Positions 25,242 to 32,586 of a DNA stretch of 50,279 nucleotides are shown piece by piece. The first letter of the stretch is position 1. The number at the start of each line of letters is the position of its first letter. The notes under the pieces are model-generated. The model ran no database searches, was not told the origin of the DNA, and was given only the letters and a program-made list of their open reading frames with translations. The position numbers were made by a program, and so were the translations under genes. Where the stretch lies: NCBI GenBank assembly GCA_051960855.1, contig JBQCDV010000146.1, positions 1 to 50,279 of the forward strand, in the 5' to 3' direction. This DNA is from JBQCDV01 sp051960855. Its GTDB lineage: Bacteria > Actinomycetota > Actinomycetes > JAJZTN01.

Positions 25242-26548
25242 TCGTCTGACCTCCCGCCCGCGTCTGCCTCGCGTCCCGCGGCCGATTCGCGCTCCGACAA
25301 CCATCGGAGAACGTCGTCGTTGTGCTGCCCCAGCAGCGGCGGCGCAGCGTGGCGGCGGCGGGTCACTTCGCGCTCACCGGCACCGACAGCAACGCCGTTC
25401 GCGCCTGGATCGCCGCCTGAGTCGCTGGCTGAGTCCCTGGCTGAGTCGCCGGCGCTGGCGAAGAAGCGCAGCGGAGGCCCGGGCAGCGTCACGGTGCCGA
25501 GGACAGGGTGCTCGACCTCGACGAGCAGCCCCTGCGACCGCGTCTGGTCCCACGCGTAGACCTCGTCCAGCGTGCGCACCTTGCCGGCCGGGACGCCGAG
25601 GTCGGCCAGCCGTGGCAGCAGGTTGGCGGTGTCCCAGTCCGCGAAAGCCCCTTCGAGCAGGGCGATGACCTCCTCGCGGTGCCGGACTCGCTCGGGGTTG
25701 CTTCCCATCCCGGGGGCGTCGGGGTCAAGGCCGAAGCCGGCGCAGAAGCGACGCCACAGCCCTTCGCTGCCGACCGAGATCTGGACGGCGCCGTCACGGC
25801 AGCGGAACAGTCCGTAGGGGCAGATGGAGGGATGGTGGTTGCCCTGCGCCCGTCCGACCTCTCCGGCCACCGTCCACCGCGTCCCCTGGAAGGCGTGCAC
25901 GCCGACGATCGCAGCCAGCAGACTCGTGCGGACAACTTGGCCACGGCCGGTGCGCTCGCGCTCGAGCAGCGCAGCGAGGACGCCGTAGGCGCCGTACATC
26001 CCGGCGAGCAGGTCGCCGATCGGGACGCCGACACGCTGGGGGTCCTCCGGGCCGGAGCCGGTGAGCGACATCAGCCCGCCTTCGCCCTGTGCGATCTGGT
26101 CGTAGCCGGCACGGCCGCCCTCCGGTCCGTCGTGGCCGAAGCCGCTGATCGACAGCACCACCAGGCGAGGGTTGAGCTCGTGCAGCCGCGCCACGGGGAA
26201 ACCAAGCCGGTCGAGCACACCGGGACGGAAGTTCTCCAGCAGCACGTCGCTGTGGGGCACCAGGCGGGCGAGAAGGTCGGCGCCCTCCGCCGACTTGAGG
26301 TCGAGGACGAGCGACTGCTTGTTGCGGTTGCAGCTGAGGAAGTACGTCGCGATCGGGTCGTCCTCGCTGCCCACGAACGGCGGCCCCCACCCCCGGGTGT
26401 CGTCTCCCCCGTCGGGCGACTCCACCTTGATGACGCGGGCGCCGAGGTCACCGAGCATCATGCCGGCGTGAGGTCCTGCGAGCGCCCGGGTCAGGTCGAG
26501 GACAACGGTGCCCGCGAGAGGACCGGGCGAGGGAGCATCGGCAGCCAT
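25238..26548 (-). CDS. CaiB/BaiF-type (family III) CoA-transferase
   Basis: Transfers CoA between carboxylic acids. The 436-aa product starts with PLAGTVVLDLTRALAGPHAGMMLGDLGARVIKVE, the family hallmark, and has the catalytic-Asp region GYDQIAQGEGGLMSLTG (about residue 150). Near the C terminus (about 365-395) lies a Ser/Asp/Gly-rich stretch from 12-bp repeats. ATG 26548 lacks competing starts. It is divergent from the kinase-like gene at 26629 and heads the minus-strand cluster. The acid substrate cannot be named from sequence. Confidence 0.92.
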   Translation of the reverse strand: MAADAPSPGPLAGTVVLDLTRALAGPHAGMMLGDLGARVIKVESPDGGDDTRGWGPPFVGSEDDPIATYFLSCNRNKQSLVLDLKSAEGADLLARLVPHSDVLLENFRPGVLDRLGFPVARLHELNPRLVVLSISGFGHDGPEGGRAGYDQIAQGEGGLMSLTGSGPEDPQRVGVPIGDLLAGMYGAYGVLAALLERERTGRGQVVRTSLLAAIVGVHAFQGTRWTVAGEVGRAQGNHHPSICPYGLFRCRDGAVQISVGSEGLWRRFCAGFGLDPDAPGMGSNPERVRHREEVIALLEGAFADWDTANLLPRLADLGVPAGKVRTLDEVYAWDQTRSQGLLVEVEHPVLGTVTLPGPPLRFFASAGDSARDSASDSGGDPGANGVAVGAGEREVTRRRHAAPPLLGQHNDDVLRWLSERESAAGREADAGGRSDE

Positions 26549-26628
26549 GCGGCGAGCGTAGGGACGGGAGGCCCCGTTGCCGTGGGCGAACTCCGCCGAG
26601 GGGCTCCCCGGCGTGTTGTGGAAGCCGC

Positions 26629-27210
26629 ATGACGGGTGTGTTCGGGCCCCTGGTTGCCTGGCTGCAGGACCTGCCCCCGCGGGCGGTGGTCGCCGTCGAT
26701 GGGCCGTCGGGGGCGGGCAAGACCGAGCTGGTCGCCCACCTGGAGCGGCAGCTGACCGGGAGCCGGCGCGTGGCGGTCGTCCACCTCGACGACATCTATC
26801 CCGGGTGGGACGGGCTGGAGCAGGCGGTGTCGCTGGTCGCGGAGCACGTCCTCGCACCGTGGGCCGAGCATGTCCCGAACGCCGGAGCCGTGGTCCCCGT
26901 GTGGGACTGGGTGCGGGCGGCGGCGGGACCGTGGCGCTCCGTGCCCGACGGCGATCTGCTGCTGCTGGACGGCGTGGGCTCCGGAGCCGAGTCACTGGCC
27001 CCGTGGCGCCACGGATTGATCTGGCTCGTGGCACCGGAGGTGATCCGGCGGTCGCGGGCGCTGGCCCGCGACGGTGACACCTACCGGCCGCACTGGGAGC
27101 GCTGGGCCACCCAGGAGCGACGGCACTTCGCTCGCGAGAGGACGCGGGACCGGGCGGACTGGGTGCTCGAGGCGTCCGAGGTCTCTGGCCCTCCGGCCGC
27201 TCGGCCGTGA
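26629..27210 (+). CDS. P-loop ATP-binding protein, uridine-kinase-like
   Basis: 193-aa protein with Walker A GPSGAGKT (residues about 25-32), a VVHLDDIYPGWDGL segment like the D-D-x-Y region of uridine kinases and related nucleoside kinases, and Arg-rich C-terminal helices. Kinase activity is plausible but the substrate is unknown. It is divergent from the CoA-transferase; I see no clear promoter in the 80-bp gap. Confidence 0.75.
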   Translation: MTGVFGPLVAWLQDLPPRAVVAVDGPSGAGKTELVAHLERQLTGSRRVAVVHLDDIYPGWDGLEQAVSLVAEHVLAPWAEHVPNAGAVVPVWDWVRAAAGPWRSVPDGDLLLLDGVGSGAESLAPWRHGLIWLVAPEVIRRSRALARDGDTYRPHWERWATQERRHFARERTRDRADWVLEASEVSGPPAARP

Positions 27211-27402
27211 GCTGCACCCGGGAGATCCCGGTTGCGCGACACCAGTCCTCCCGCCGGTCCGGCGCGTCCCACCTCGTGCGGCATTTCTCCTGCTTACGCT
27301 GCCCCGGTGCCTCGACGCGCCGATGATCGCGCCGGAGCCGGTGTCACCCGGCTCCCGTCCCCGCGTGCCGCGACGTCGCCGTCCCAGCTACGTGGAGGCG
27401 CC

Positions 27403-28044
27403 ATGGCCAGTCCCGGTGACGGAGCGTCCGGCCCGAGCCCATTCGACCTCGCGGTCGCCTCGCTCGTGGAGGCTCGCGCCACGCTGTCGAGCCTCGTGCG
27501 TCCCGAGCTGACAGTCGACGAGACACCGGCTCCCAGCCGGATCGCGCCACACGCGGTGGCGCTCTCGGCGGAGGTGCTGGTGCCCGCCGCTGGCAGCGGC
27601 GACGACGACGAGGAGCTCGGGAGCGGCCGGTTCGTCCTGCTGCACGACCCGGCTGGGCAGGAGGCGTGGGCCGGCCAGTGGCGGGTCGTGACCTTCGTGC
27701 AGGCCAGCGTCGAGCATGACCTCGGCCGGGACCCGCTGCTGCCCGAGGTGGGCTGGTCCTGGCTCGAGGAGTCACTGGCGGCGCAGGGCGCAGCCGCGAT
27801 CGAGCTCGGCGGAAGCGTCACCCAGTCGCTGTCGCAGGGGATGGGCACTCTCGCCGGGCGAGAGGGGCGCTCCGAGCTCGAGATCCGGGCCAGTTGGAGC
27901 CCGGTGCTGCCCGCGCCGGGCGACTCCGCCCCGCGCTTCGACCTTGGCCCGCACCTGCGCGCGTGGGCCACTCTCCTGGTGACCGCGGCCGGGCTGCCGC
28001 CGCTGCCGCCGGGAGTCGCGGCGCTGCCTACCCGCCGTCGGTGA
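27403..28044 (+). CDS. DUF3000 protein
   Basis: 213-aa actinobacterial protein of unknown function. Recognised by the block GRFVLLHDPAGQEAWAGQWR and VTFVQASVEHDLGRDPLLPEVGWSWL. No signal peptide or membrane segment. ATG 27403 is preceded by GGAGG (GTGGAGGCGCC), so the longer open frame from 27232 is not used. The preceding 192 bp holds no gene. Confidence 0.88.
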   Translation: MASPGDGASGPSPFDLAVASLVEARATLSSLVRPELTVDETPAPSRIAPHAVALSAEVLVPAAGSGDDDEELGSGRFVLLHDPAGQEAWAGQWRVVTFVQASVEHDLGRDPLLPEVGWSWLEESLAAQGAAAIELGGSVTQSLSQGMGTLAGREGRSELEIRASWSPVLPAPGDSAPRFDLGPHLRAWATLLVTAAGLPPLPPGVAALPTRRR

Positions 28045-28147
28045 ACTCTGCTGCTTCAGTAATCGCCGCTGCGCGCCGATAGAGCACGTGAGGAAGGCGC
28101 CCATCGGGTGTCGTCCTCCGCCACAGCAGCCGGCACGCGCTTCCACC

Positions 28148-28167
28148 CGACCGCCCAAGGGCGGTCG
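28148..28167. promoter_or_regulatory. 20-bp perfect palindrome upstream of the LuxR-type gene
   Basis: CGACCGCCCAAGGGCGGTCG: two 9-bp half-sites with an AA centre, 67 bp before the GTG start. It lacks a T tract on either strand, so an operator is as likely as a terminator for the DUF3000 gene. Confidence 0.55.
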
Positions 28168-28233
28168 CTCACGCCTTACGCCTGCGTCGCGCTGCGGACA
28201 TGGATGTCGTGACGAGCAGTGGGGAGGTGGGTC

Positions 28234-28893
28234 GTGTCGGCACTGGTCGACTCTTCCCGTGGGCTTCCCGTGTCGCCTCTGGTGCCACGGCCTCTGACGT
28301 CGCGGAGCGCCCGCGACGCCGTCCCGGGTCGCTTCACTGCCCTCGTCGTCGGCAGCGGCGCCGCGGTACGCGACCCGGTGGTCCGCCAGCTGCGCGGGCT
28401 CGGCGCCCGCGAGGTCGCGGAGGCCACCACCGTCGCGGAGGCCAGGCTCGTCGCCTCCCGCGGGCCGCGTCGGCTGGCGGTCATCGAGCTCTCGCTTGCC
28501 GACGGCAACGGGCTGGCCCTGCTCGACGAGCTGCGCGCCTCTGGGTGGCCGCACGGACTGCTGATCACGGACAAGGACGAGGCGGGCGTCGTTCGGGCAG
28601 CTCTTGTGGCTGGCGCACGGGGCCTGCTTGTTCAACGGGGGCCTAGCCGTGGCGTCGGGCCTGCCATCCCGCTGCGGGGTCGCGGCGCCGTCGGGGCCGA
28701 GCAGCTCTCCCTGCGTGAGCTCGAGGTGCTGCAACTGGTAGCCGACGGCCAGTCCAACCGGGAAGTCGCTGACGCGCTGGGGCTGTCCGCGCTGACAGTC
28801 AAGAGCCACCTGGCGAGGATCGGTCGCAAGCTCGGGACCGGGGACCGGGCCGAGATGGTCGCCCTCGTCCTGCGCTGCGGCCTGATCTCCTAG
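28234..28893 (+). CDS. LuxR-family regulator with degenerate receiver domain
   Basis: 219-aa response-regulator-like transcription factor. The C-terminal LuxR helix-turn-helix (about 155-219: LSLRELEVLQLVADGQSNREVADALGLSALTVKSHL) is intact. The N-terminal receiver fold is recognisable, but the phosphoacceptor Asp is Glu85 (VIELSLADGNG), the acidic pair is Gly40-Ser41 (VVGSGAAVR) and the conserved Lys is missing (GLLVQR). Phosphorylation should not occur; Glu may mimic the active state. GTG 28234 with GGGGAGG upstream is preferred over GTG 28219. It is followed 62 bp later by RNase D. Confidence 0.88.
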   Translation: MSALVDSSRGLPVSPLVPRPLTSRSARDAVPGRFTALVVGSGAAVRDPVVRQLRGLGAREVAEATTVAEARLVASRGPRRLAVIELSLADGNGLALLDELRASGWPHGLLITDKDEAGVVRAALVAGARGLLVQRGPSRGVGPAIPLRGRGAVGAEQLSLRELEVLQLVADGQSNREVADALGLSALTVKSHLARIGRKLGTGDRAEMVALVLRCGLIS

Positions 28894-28955
28894 CGCCCGC
28901 CACCGAGCGCATCAGCAGACGCCAGCGGCGCGGGGACTCGGTACCGTGACCCCTC

Positions 28956-30218
28956 GTGAGCGACAGCGGCGACTCCGGTGAGGCGGCGACCGAGGTCGTC
29001 CCGTCGGCGCATCCGTCCCCCACGCCGCTCCTCGAGCCCGCCGAGGGCCTCCCACCCGTCATCACCGAGTCCGACGACCTCGCCGCCGCCGCTGACGCGC
29101 TGGCCCGCGGCTCCGGTCCGGTAGCGATCGACGCCGAGCGCGCCTCTGGCTACCGGTACAGCCAGCGCGCCTACCTTCTGCAGCTGCGCCGCGATGGCAG
29201 CGGCACGGTGCTCATCGACCCCGTCGCTCTGCCCGAGGGTGCCGTGGGTGAACTGCTCCGGCCCGCGCTCGCCGAGCCGGAGTGGGTGCTGCACGCCGCC
29301 TCCCAGGACCTCCCCTGCCTCGCGGAGCTGGGACTGCACCCTGGCGTGCTGTTCGACACCGAGCTGGCTGCGCGGCTCGCCGGATACCCCCGAGTGGGCC
29401 TGGGGCCCCTGGTCGAGCACGTGCTGGGCGTGACCCTCGAGAAGGGGCACTCCGCAGCTGACTGGTCCACGCGTCCCCTCCCCGTCTCGTGGCTGCGGTA
29501 CGCGGCGCTGGACGTCGAGCTGCTGGTGCCCCTGCGCGACGCCCTCGAGGCGGAGCTTGACCGGCAGGGCAAGCTCGCCTGGGCCCGCGAGGAGTTCGCG
29601 GCCGTGGCCGCTGCGCCGCCCCCTGCCCCTCGGACCGACCCCTGGCGCCGCACCTCCGGGCTGCACAAGGTGCGGGGCCGTCGCTCGCTGGCGGCACTGC
29701 GGGAGCTGTGGCTCGCCCGCGACCGGCTGGCCCAGGCGGCCGACGTGAGCCCCGGGCGGCTGCTGCCCGACTCCGCCCTGGTTGCGGCGGCGTCCGCGTC
29801 CCCCCGCACGACCGCGAGCCTGCTGGCGCTACCTGGTTTCGTCGGACGGGGGGCACGTCGCCACGCCCGGGAGTGGATGCGGGCACTCGACACCGCCCGC
29901 GCCCTCCCAGACGCCGAGCTCCCGGCCCCGACCCTGCCCTCGGACGGGCCGCCTCCACCCCGGCTGTGGAACGACCGTGATCCCGCTGCAGCCGCACGCC
30001 TCAAGCTGGCGCGTGAGCGGCTGAGCGCGCTCGCCGACGAGCTGCACCTGCCCGTCGAGAATCTCGTCAGTCCGGACCCTGTCCGTCGCCTGGCCTGGAG
30101 CCCGCCGCCGGCTGGGGGCGCCGAGGCCGCCCTGGCCGGGCTGGGTGCGCGGCAGTGGCAGGTCGCACACGTGGCGCCGCTGCTGGAGCAGGCCTTCGCC
30201 GACGCCGCTGCGTCCTGA
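28956..30218 (+). CDS. Ribonuclease D-like 3'-5' exonuclease with HRDC domain
   Basis: DEDDy exonuclease for stable-RNA 3' ends. The 420-aa product shows Exo I AIDAERASGYRYSQRAYLLQL (D..E, about 58-78), Exo II HAASQDLPCL (about 112-121) and Exo III RYAALDVELLVPL (Y..D), then an HRDC nucleic-acid-binding region (RSLAALRELWLARDRLAQAADVSPGRLLPD, about 230-260). GTG start at 28956; a TACCGT element at 28942-28947 puts the transcript start at or just before the GTG, and no Shine-Dalgarno is seen, so it may be leaderless. Confidence 0.93.
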   Translation: MSDSGDSGEAATEVVPSAHPSPTPLLEPAEGLPPVITESDDLAAAADALARGSGPVAIDAERASGYRYSQRAYLLQLRRDGSGTVLIDPVALPEGAVGELLRPALAEPEWVLHAASQDLPCLAELGLHPGVLFDTELAARLAGYPRVGLGPLVEHVLGVTLEKGHSAADWSTRPLPVSWLRYAALDVELLVPLRDALEAELDRQGKLAWAREEFAAVAAAPPPAPRTDPWRRTSGLHKVRGRRSLAALRELWLARDRLAQAADVSPGRLLPDSALVAAASASPRTTASLLALPGFVGRGARRHAREWMRALDTARALPDAELPAPTLPSDGPPPPRLWNDRDPAAAARLKLARERLSALADELHLPVENLVSPDPVRRLAWSPPPAGGAEAALAGLGARQWQVAHVAPLLEQAFADAAAS

Positions 30219-30248
30219 CCGGGTCGCCCGGTCGACGGGCGGCGCGGG

Positions 30249-30284
30249 TTGGCAGTCGGCGCAGGGTTGGTTAGGCTTGCCTAA
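30249..30284 (+). promoter_or_regulatory. Iron-regulated promoter: IdeR/DtxR box over -10
   Basis: -35 TTGGCA (30249-30254), 17-bp spacer, -10 TAGGCT (30272-30277). The 19-mer GTTGGTTAGGCTTGCCTAA (30266-30284) matches the IdeR/DtxR consensus TTAGGTTAGGCTAACCTAA at 15 of 19 positions and covers the -10 and start point, as expected for Fe(II)-dependent repression. Confidence 0.8.
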
Positions 30285-30314
30285 GTCGAAGCCGCCACGA
30301 CCCCGGAGCTGCCC

Positions 30315-31208
30315 GTGCTCGCCAACTACCTCATCGGCCTGCGAGAGGGACTCGAAGCCTCGCTCGTCGTGAGCATCCTCGTCGCCTACCTCGTCAAGAC
30401 CGGCCACACCTCCCGGCTGCCGGCCCTCTGGTCAGGCGTCGGTGCCGCCGTCGCGGTCAGTCTGGGGTTCGGCGCCCTGCTGACCTTCACGTCGAGCGCA
30501 TTGAGCTTCGAGGCGCAGGAAGCCTTCGGGGGGACGCTGTCCATCATCGCGGTCGGGTTCGTCACCTGGATGATCTTCTGGATGCGGCGGACGGCTCGAC
30601 ACCTGTCGACGGAGCTGCGCGGCAAGCTCGACACCGCCTTGTCGATGGGCGGCCTGGCGGTCGTCCTGACAGCGTTCCTCGCCGTCGGGCGCGAGGGCCT
30701 CGAGACGTCGCTGTTCATCTGGTCGGCGGTGCAGTCGACGGGTCAGAACACCCAACCCATCCTCGGCGCCACGCTCGGGCTGCTCACCGCCGTCCTGCTG
30801 GGCTACCTCTTCTACAAGGGCGCCGTCCGGATCAACCTGTCGAAGTTCTTCACCTGGACGGGCGCGGCGCTGGTCGTCGTGGCCGCCGGAGTGCTCGCCT
30901 ACGGCGTGCACGACCTGCAGGAGGCCGGCGTGCTGCCGGGGCTGAACACCCTGGCGTTCGATGTCTCCTCGGCGATTCCCCCGAGCAGCTGGTACGGCAC
31001 CCTGCTGAAGGGGACCCTCAACTTCTCCCCCGCGACCACGGTGCTCGAGGCGGTCGTGTGGGTCGCCTACGTCGTGCCCGTCTACGTCTTCTTCTTCCGC
31101 AAGCCGCGGACGAGCGCGCCGAGCCAGGGCGCTCAGAGTGCTCAGAGTGTTGGTCAGGGCGCGCAGGGCGCTGGCCAGCCTGCTGTTGGCGTCCCCACCA
31201 CGCACTGA
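30315..31208 (+). CDS. FTR1/EfeU-type iron permease
   Basis: Inner-membrane iron permease. The 297-aa protein has seven or so hydrophobic segments and both REGLE motifs (residues 10-14 and 126-130) that bind iron for transport. The C-terminal 30 residues are a Gln/Gly/Ala/Ser repeat from 9-bp DNA repeats and are probably cytoplasmic. The usual partners EfeO and EfeB are not adjacent, so it may act alone or with distant partners. GTG start with CGGAG upstream; an IdeR box lies just ahead. Confidence 0.93.
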   Translation: MLANYLIGLREGLEASLVVSILVAYLVKTGHTSRLPALWSGVGAAVAVSLGFGALLTFTSSALSFEAQEAFGGTLSIIAVGFVTWMIFWMRRTARHLSTELRGKLDTALSMGGLAVVLTAFLAVGREGLETSLFIWSAVQSTGQNTQPILGATLGLLTAVLLGYLFYKGAVRINLSKFFTWTGAALVVVAAGVLAYGVHDLQEAGVLPGLNTLAFDVSSAIPPSSWYGTLLKGTLNFSPATTVLEAVVWVAYVVPVYVFFFRKPRTSAPSQGAQSAQSVGQGAQGAGQPAVGVPTTH

Positions 31209-31260
31209 GCCGGGCAGCGAGGGACGCGAGGAGCCGCGGGGCGCGCGGCGACGGCGTTGT

Positions 31261-31272
31261 TACTCGCGAGTA
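31261..31272. promoter_or_regulatory. 12-bp perfect palindrome upstream of fadA
   Basis: TACTCGCGAGTA, 42 bp before the thiolase ATG and inside a GTTACTCGCGAGTAGC context. Its shape resembles TetR-type operators described for fatty-acid degradation genes; the regulator is not in the window. Confidence 0.5.
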
Positions 31273-31314
31273 GCATCGCCGCGACAGCTCCGTCGGACCC
31301 AGCCTGGAGGCCGG

Positions 31315-32586
31315 ATGGCTCCCGCCCGCACGTCCCGTCAGCTGCGCGACGTCGTCTTCGTCGACGGCGTGCGCACCCCCTTCGGCAAAGCCGGCCCCCA
31401 GGGGCTCTACGCCGAGACGCGGGCGGACGACCTGGTCGTCAAGTGTGTGCGCGAACTCCTCCGACGCCACCCCGAGCTGCCGCCGGAGCGCGTCGATGAC
31501 GTGGCGATCGCGGCGACCACCCAGATCGGGGACCAGGGTCTGACGATCGGCCGGACGGTGGCGCTCCTGTCAGGGCTGCCCCAGAGCGTCCCCGGCTTCG
31601 CGGTCGACCGGATGTGCGCCGGAGCGATGACCGCCGTCACGACGACGGCATCGGGCATCGCCTTCGGCGCCTACGACGTCGTCATCGCCGGAGGTGTGGA
31701 GCACATGGGGCACCACCCCATGGGCGAAGGCGTCGACCCCAACCCGCGCATCCTCGCTGAGAAGATCGTCGATCCCTCCGCCCTCGTGATGGGACAGACA
31801 GCCGAGAACCTCCACGACCGCTACCCGGGAATCAGCAAGGAGCGCGCCGACGCCTACGCGGTGGCCAGCCAGGACAAGCTGGCGAAGGCCTACGCCGAGG
31901 GCGTCATCCAGCGGCATCTCGTCCCGGTCGCGACACGCTCCGCGGAGAAGGGCTGGGGCCTCGCCACTTCCGACGAGCCTCCCCGGCCCGGGACGACGGT
32001 CGAGGACCTCGCCACGCTCAAGACCCCGTTCCGGCCCCACGGCCGCGTCACCGCTGGCAACGCGGCGGGCCTGAACGACGGCGCGACGGCGTGCCTCCTC
32101 GCCGCCGAAGAGACCGCGCTGGAGCTCGGGCTGCCGGTCCGGATGCGACTGCTCGGCTACTCCTTCGCCGGCGTCGAGCCGGAGGTCATGGGCTACGGGC
32201 CGGTCCCCGCGACGGAGAAGGCCCTTGCCCAGACGGGGCTGTCCATGGACGACATCGGCCTTATCGAGATCAACGAAGCCTTCGCCGTGCAGGTCCTGGC
32301 CTTCCTCGAGCACTTCGGCATCGCCGACGATGACCCGCGCGTCAACCCCTACGGCGGAGCGATCGCGGTCGGACATCCACTGGCAAGCTCCGGCGTCCGG
32401 CTGATGACGCAGCTGGCCGCTGCCTTCGAGCAGCACCCCGACGTCCGGTACGGCATGACCACGATGTGCATCGGCATCGGGATGGGGGGCACCGTGATCT
32501 GGGAGAACCCGCACCACCCCGACGCCGGGCCGCAGCCGCAGGCGCTCGCCACGGCGGACGGCGTTCGTCAGGGGGTGTCGGCATGA
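31315..32586 (+). CDS. fadA: Acetyl-CoA C-acyltransferase (3-ketoacyl-CoA thiolase)
   Basis: Final step of beta-oxidation. The 423-aa thiolase has the nucleophilic Cys101 in VDRMCAGAMTA, the GHPLASSGVR histidine loop and the second catalytic Cys in MCIGIGMGGT. ATG 31315 follows GGAGG at 5 nt; the frame is open upstream but is not supported. Its stop overlaps the fadB start (ATGA), so the two subunits of the oxidation complex are coupled. Confidence 0.95.
   Translation: MAPARTSRQLRDVVFVDGVRTPFGKAGPQGLYAETRADDLVVKCVRELLRRHPELPPERVDDVAIAATTQIGDQGLTIGRTVALLSGLPQSVPGFAVDRMCAGAMTAVTTTASGIAFGAYDVVIAGGVEHMGHHPMGEGVDPNPRILAEKIVDPSALVMGQTAENLHDRYPGISKERADAYAVASQDKLAKAYAEGVIQRHLVPVATRSAEKGWGLATSDEPPRPGTTVEDLATLKTPFRPHGRVTAGNAAGLNDGATACLLAAEETALELGLPVRMRLLGYSFAGVEPEVMGYGPVPATEKALAQTGLSMDDIGLIEINEAFAVQVLAFLEHFGIADDDPRVNPYGGAIAVGHPLASSGVRLMTQLAAAFEQHPDVRYGMTTMCIGIGMGGTVIWENPHHPDAGPQPQALATADGVRQGVSA

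Noticed and set aside
26629..27210. Bona fide uridine kinase (udk)
   Set aside because: Walker A and the DD-x-Y segment agree, but length and the rest of the sequence differ, so only a kinase-like call is made.
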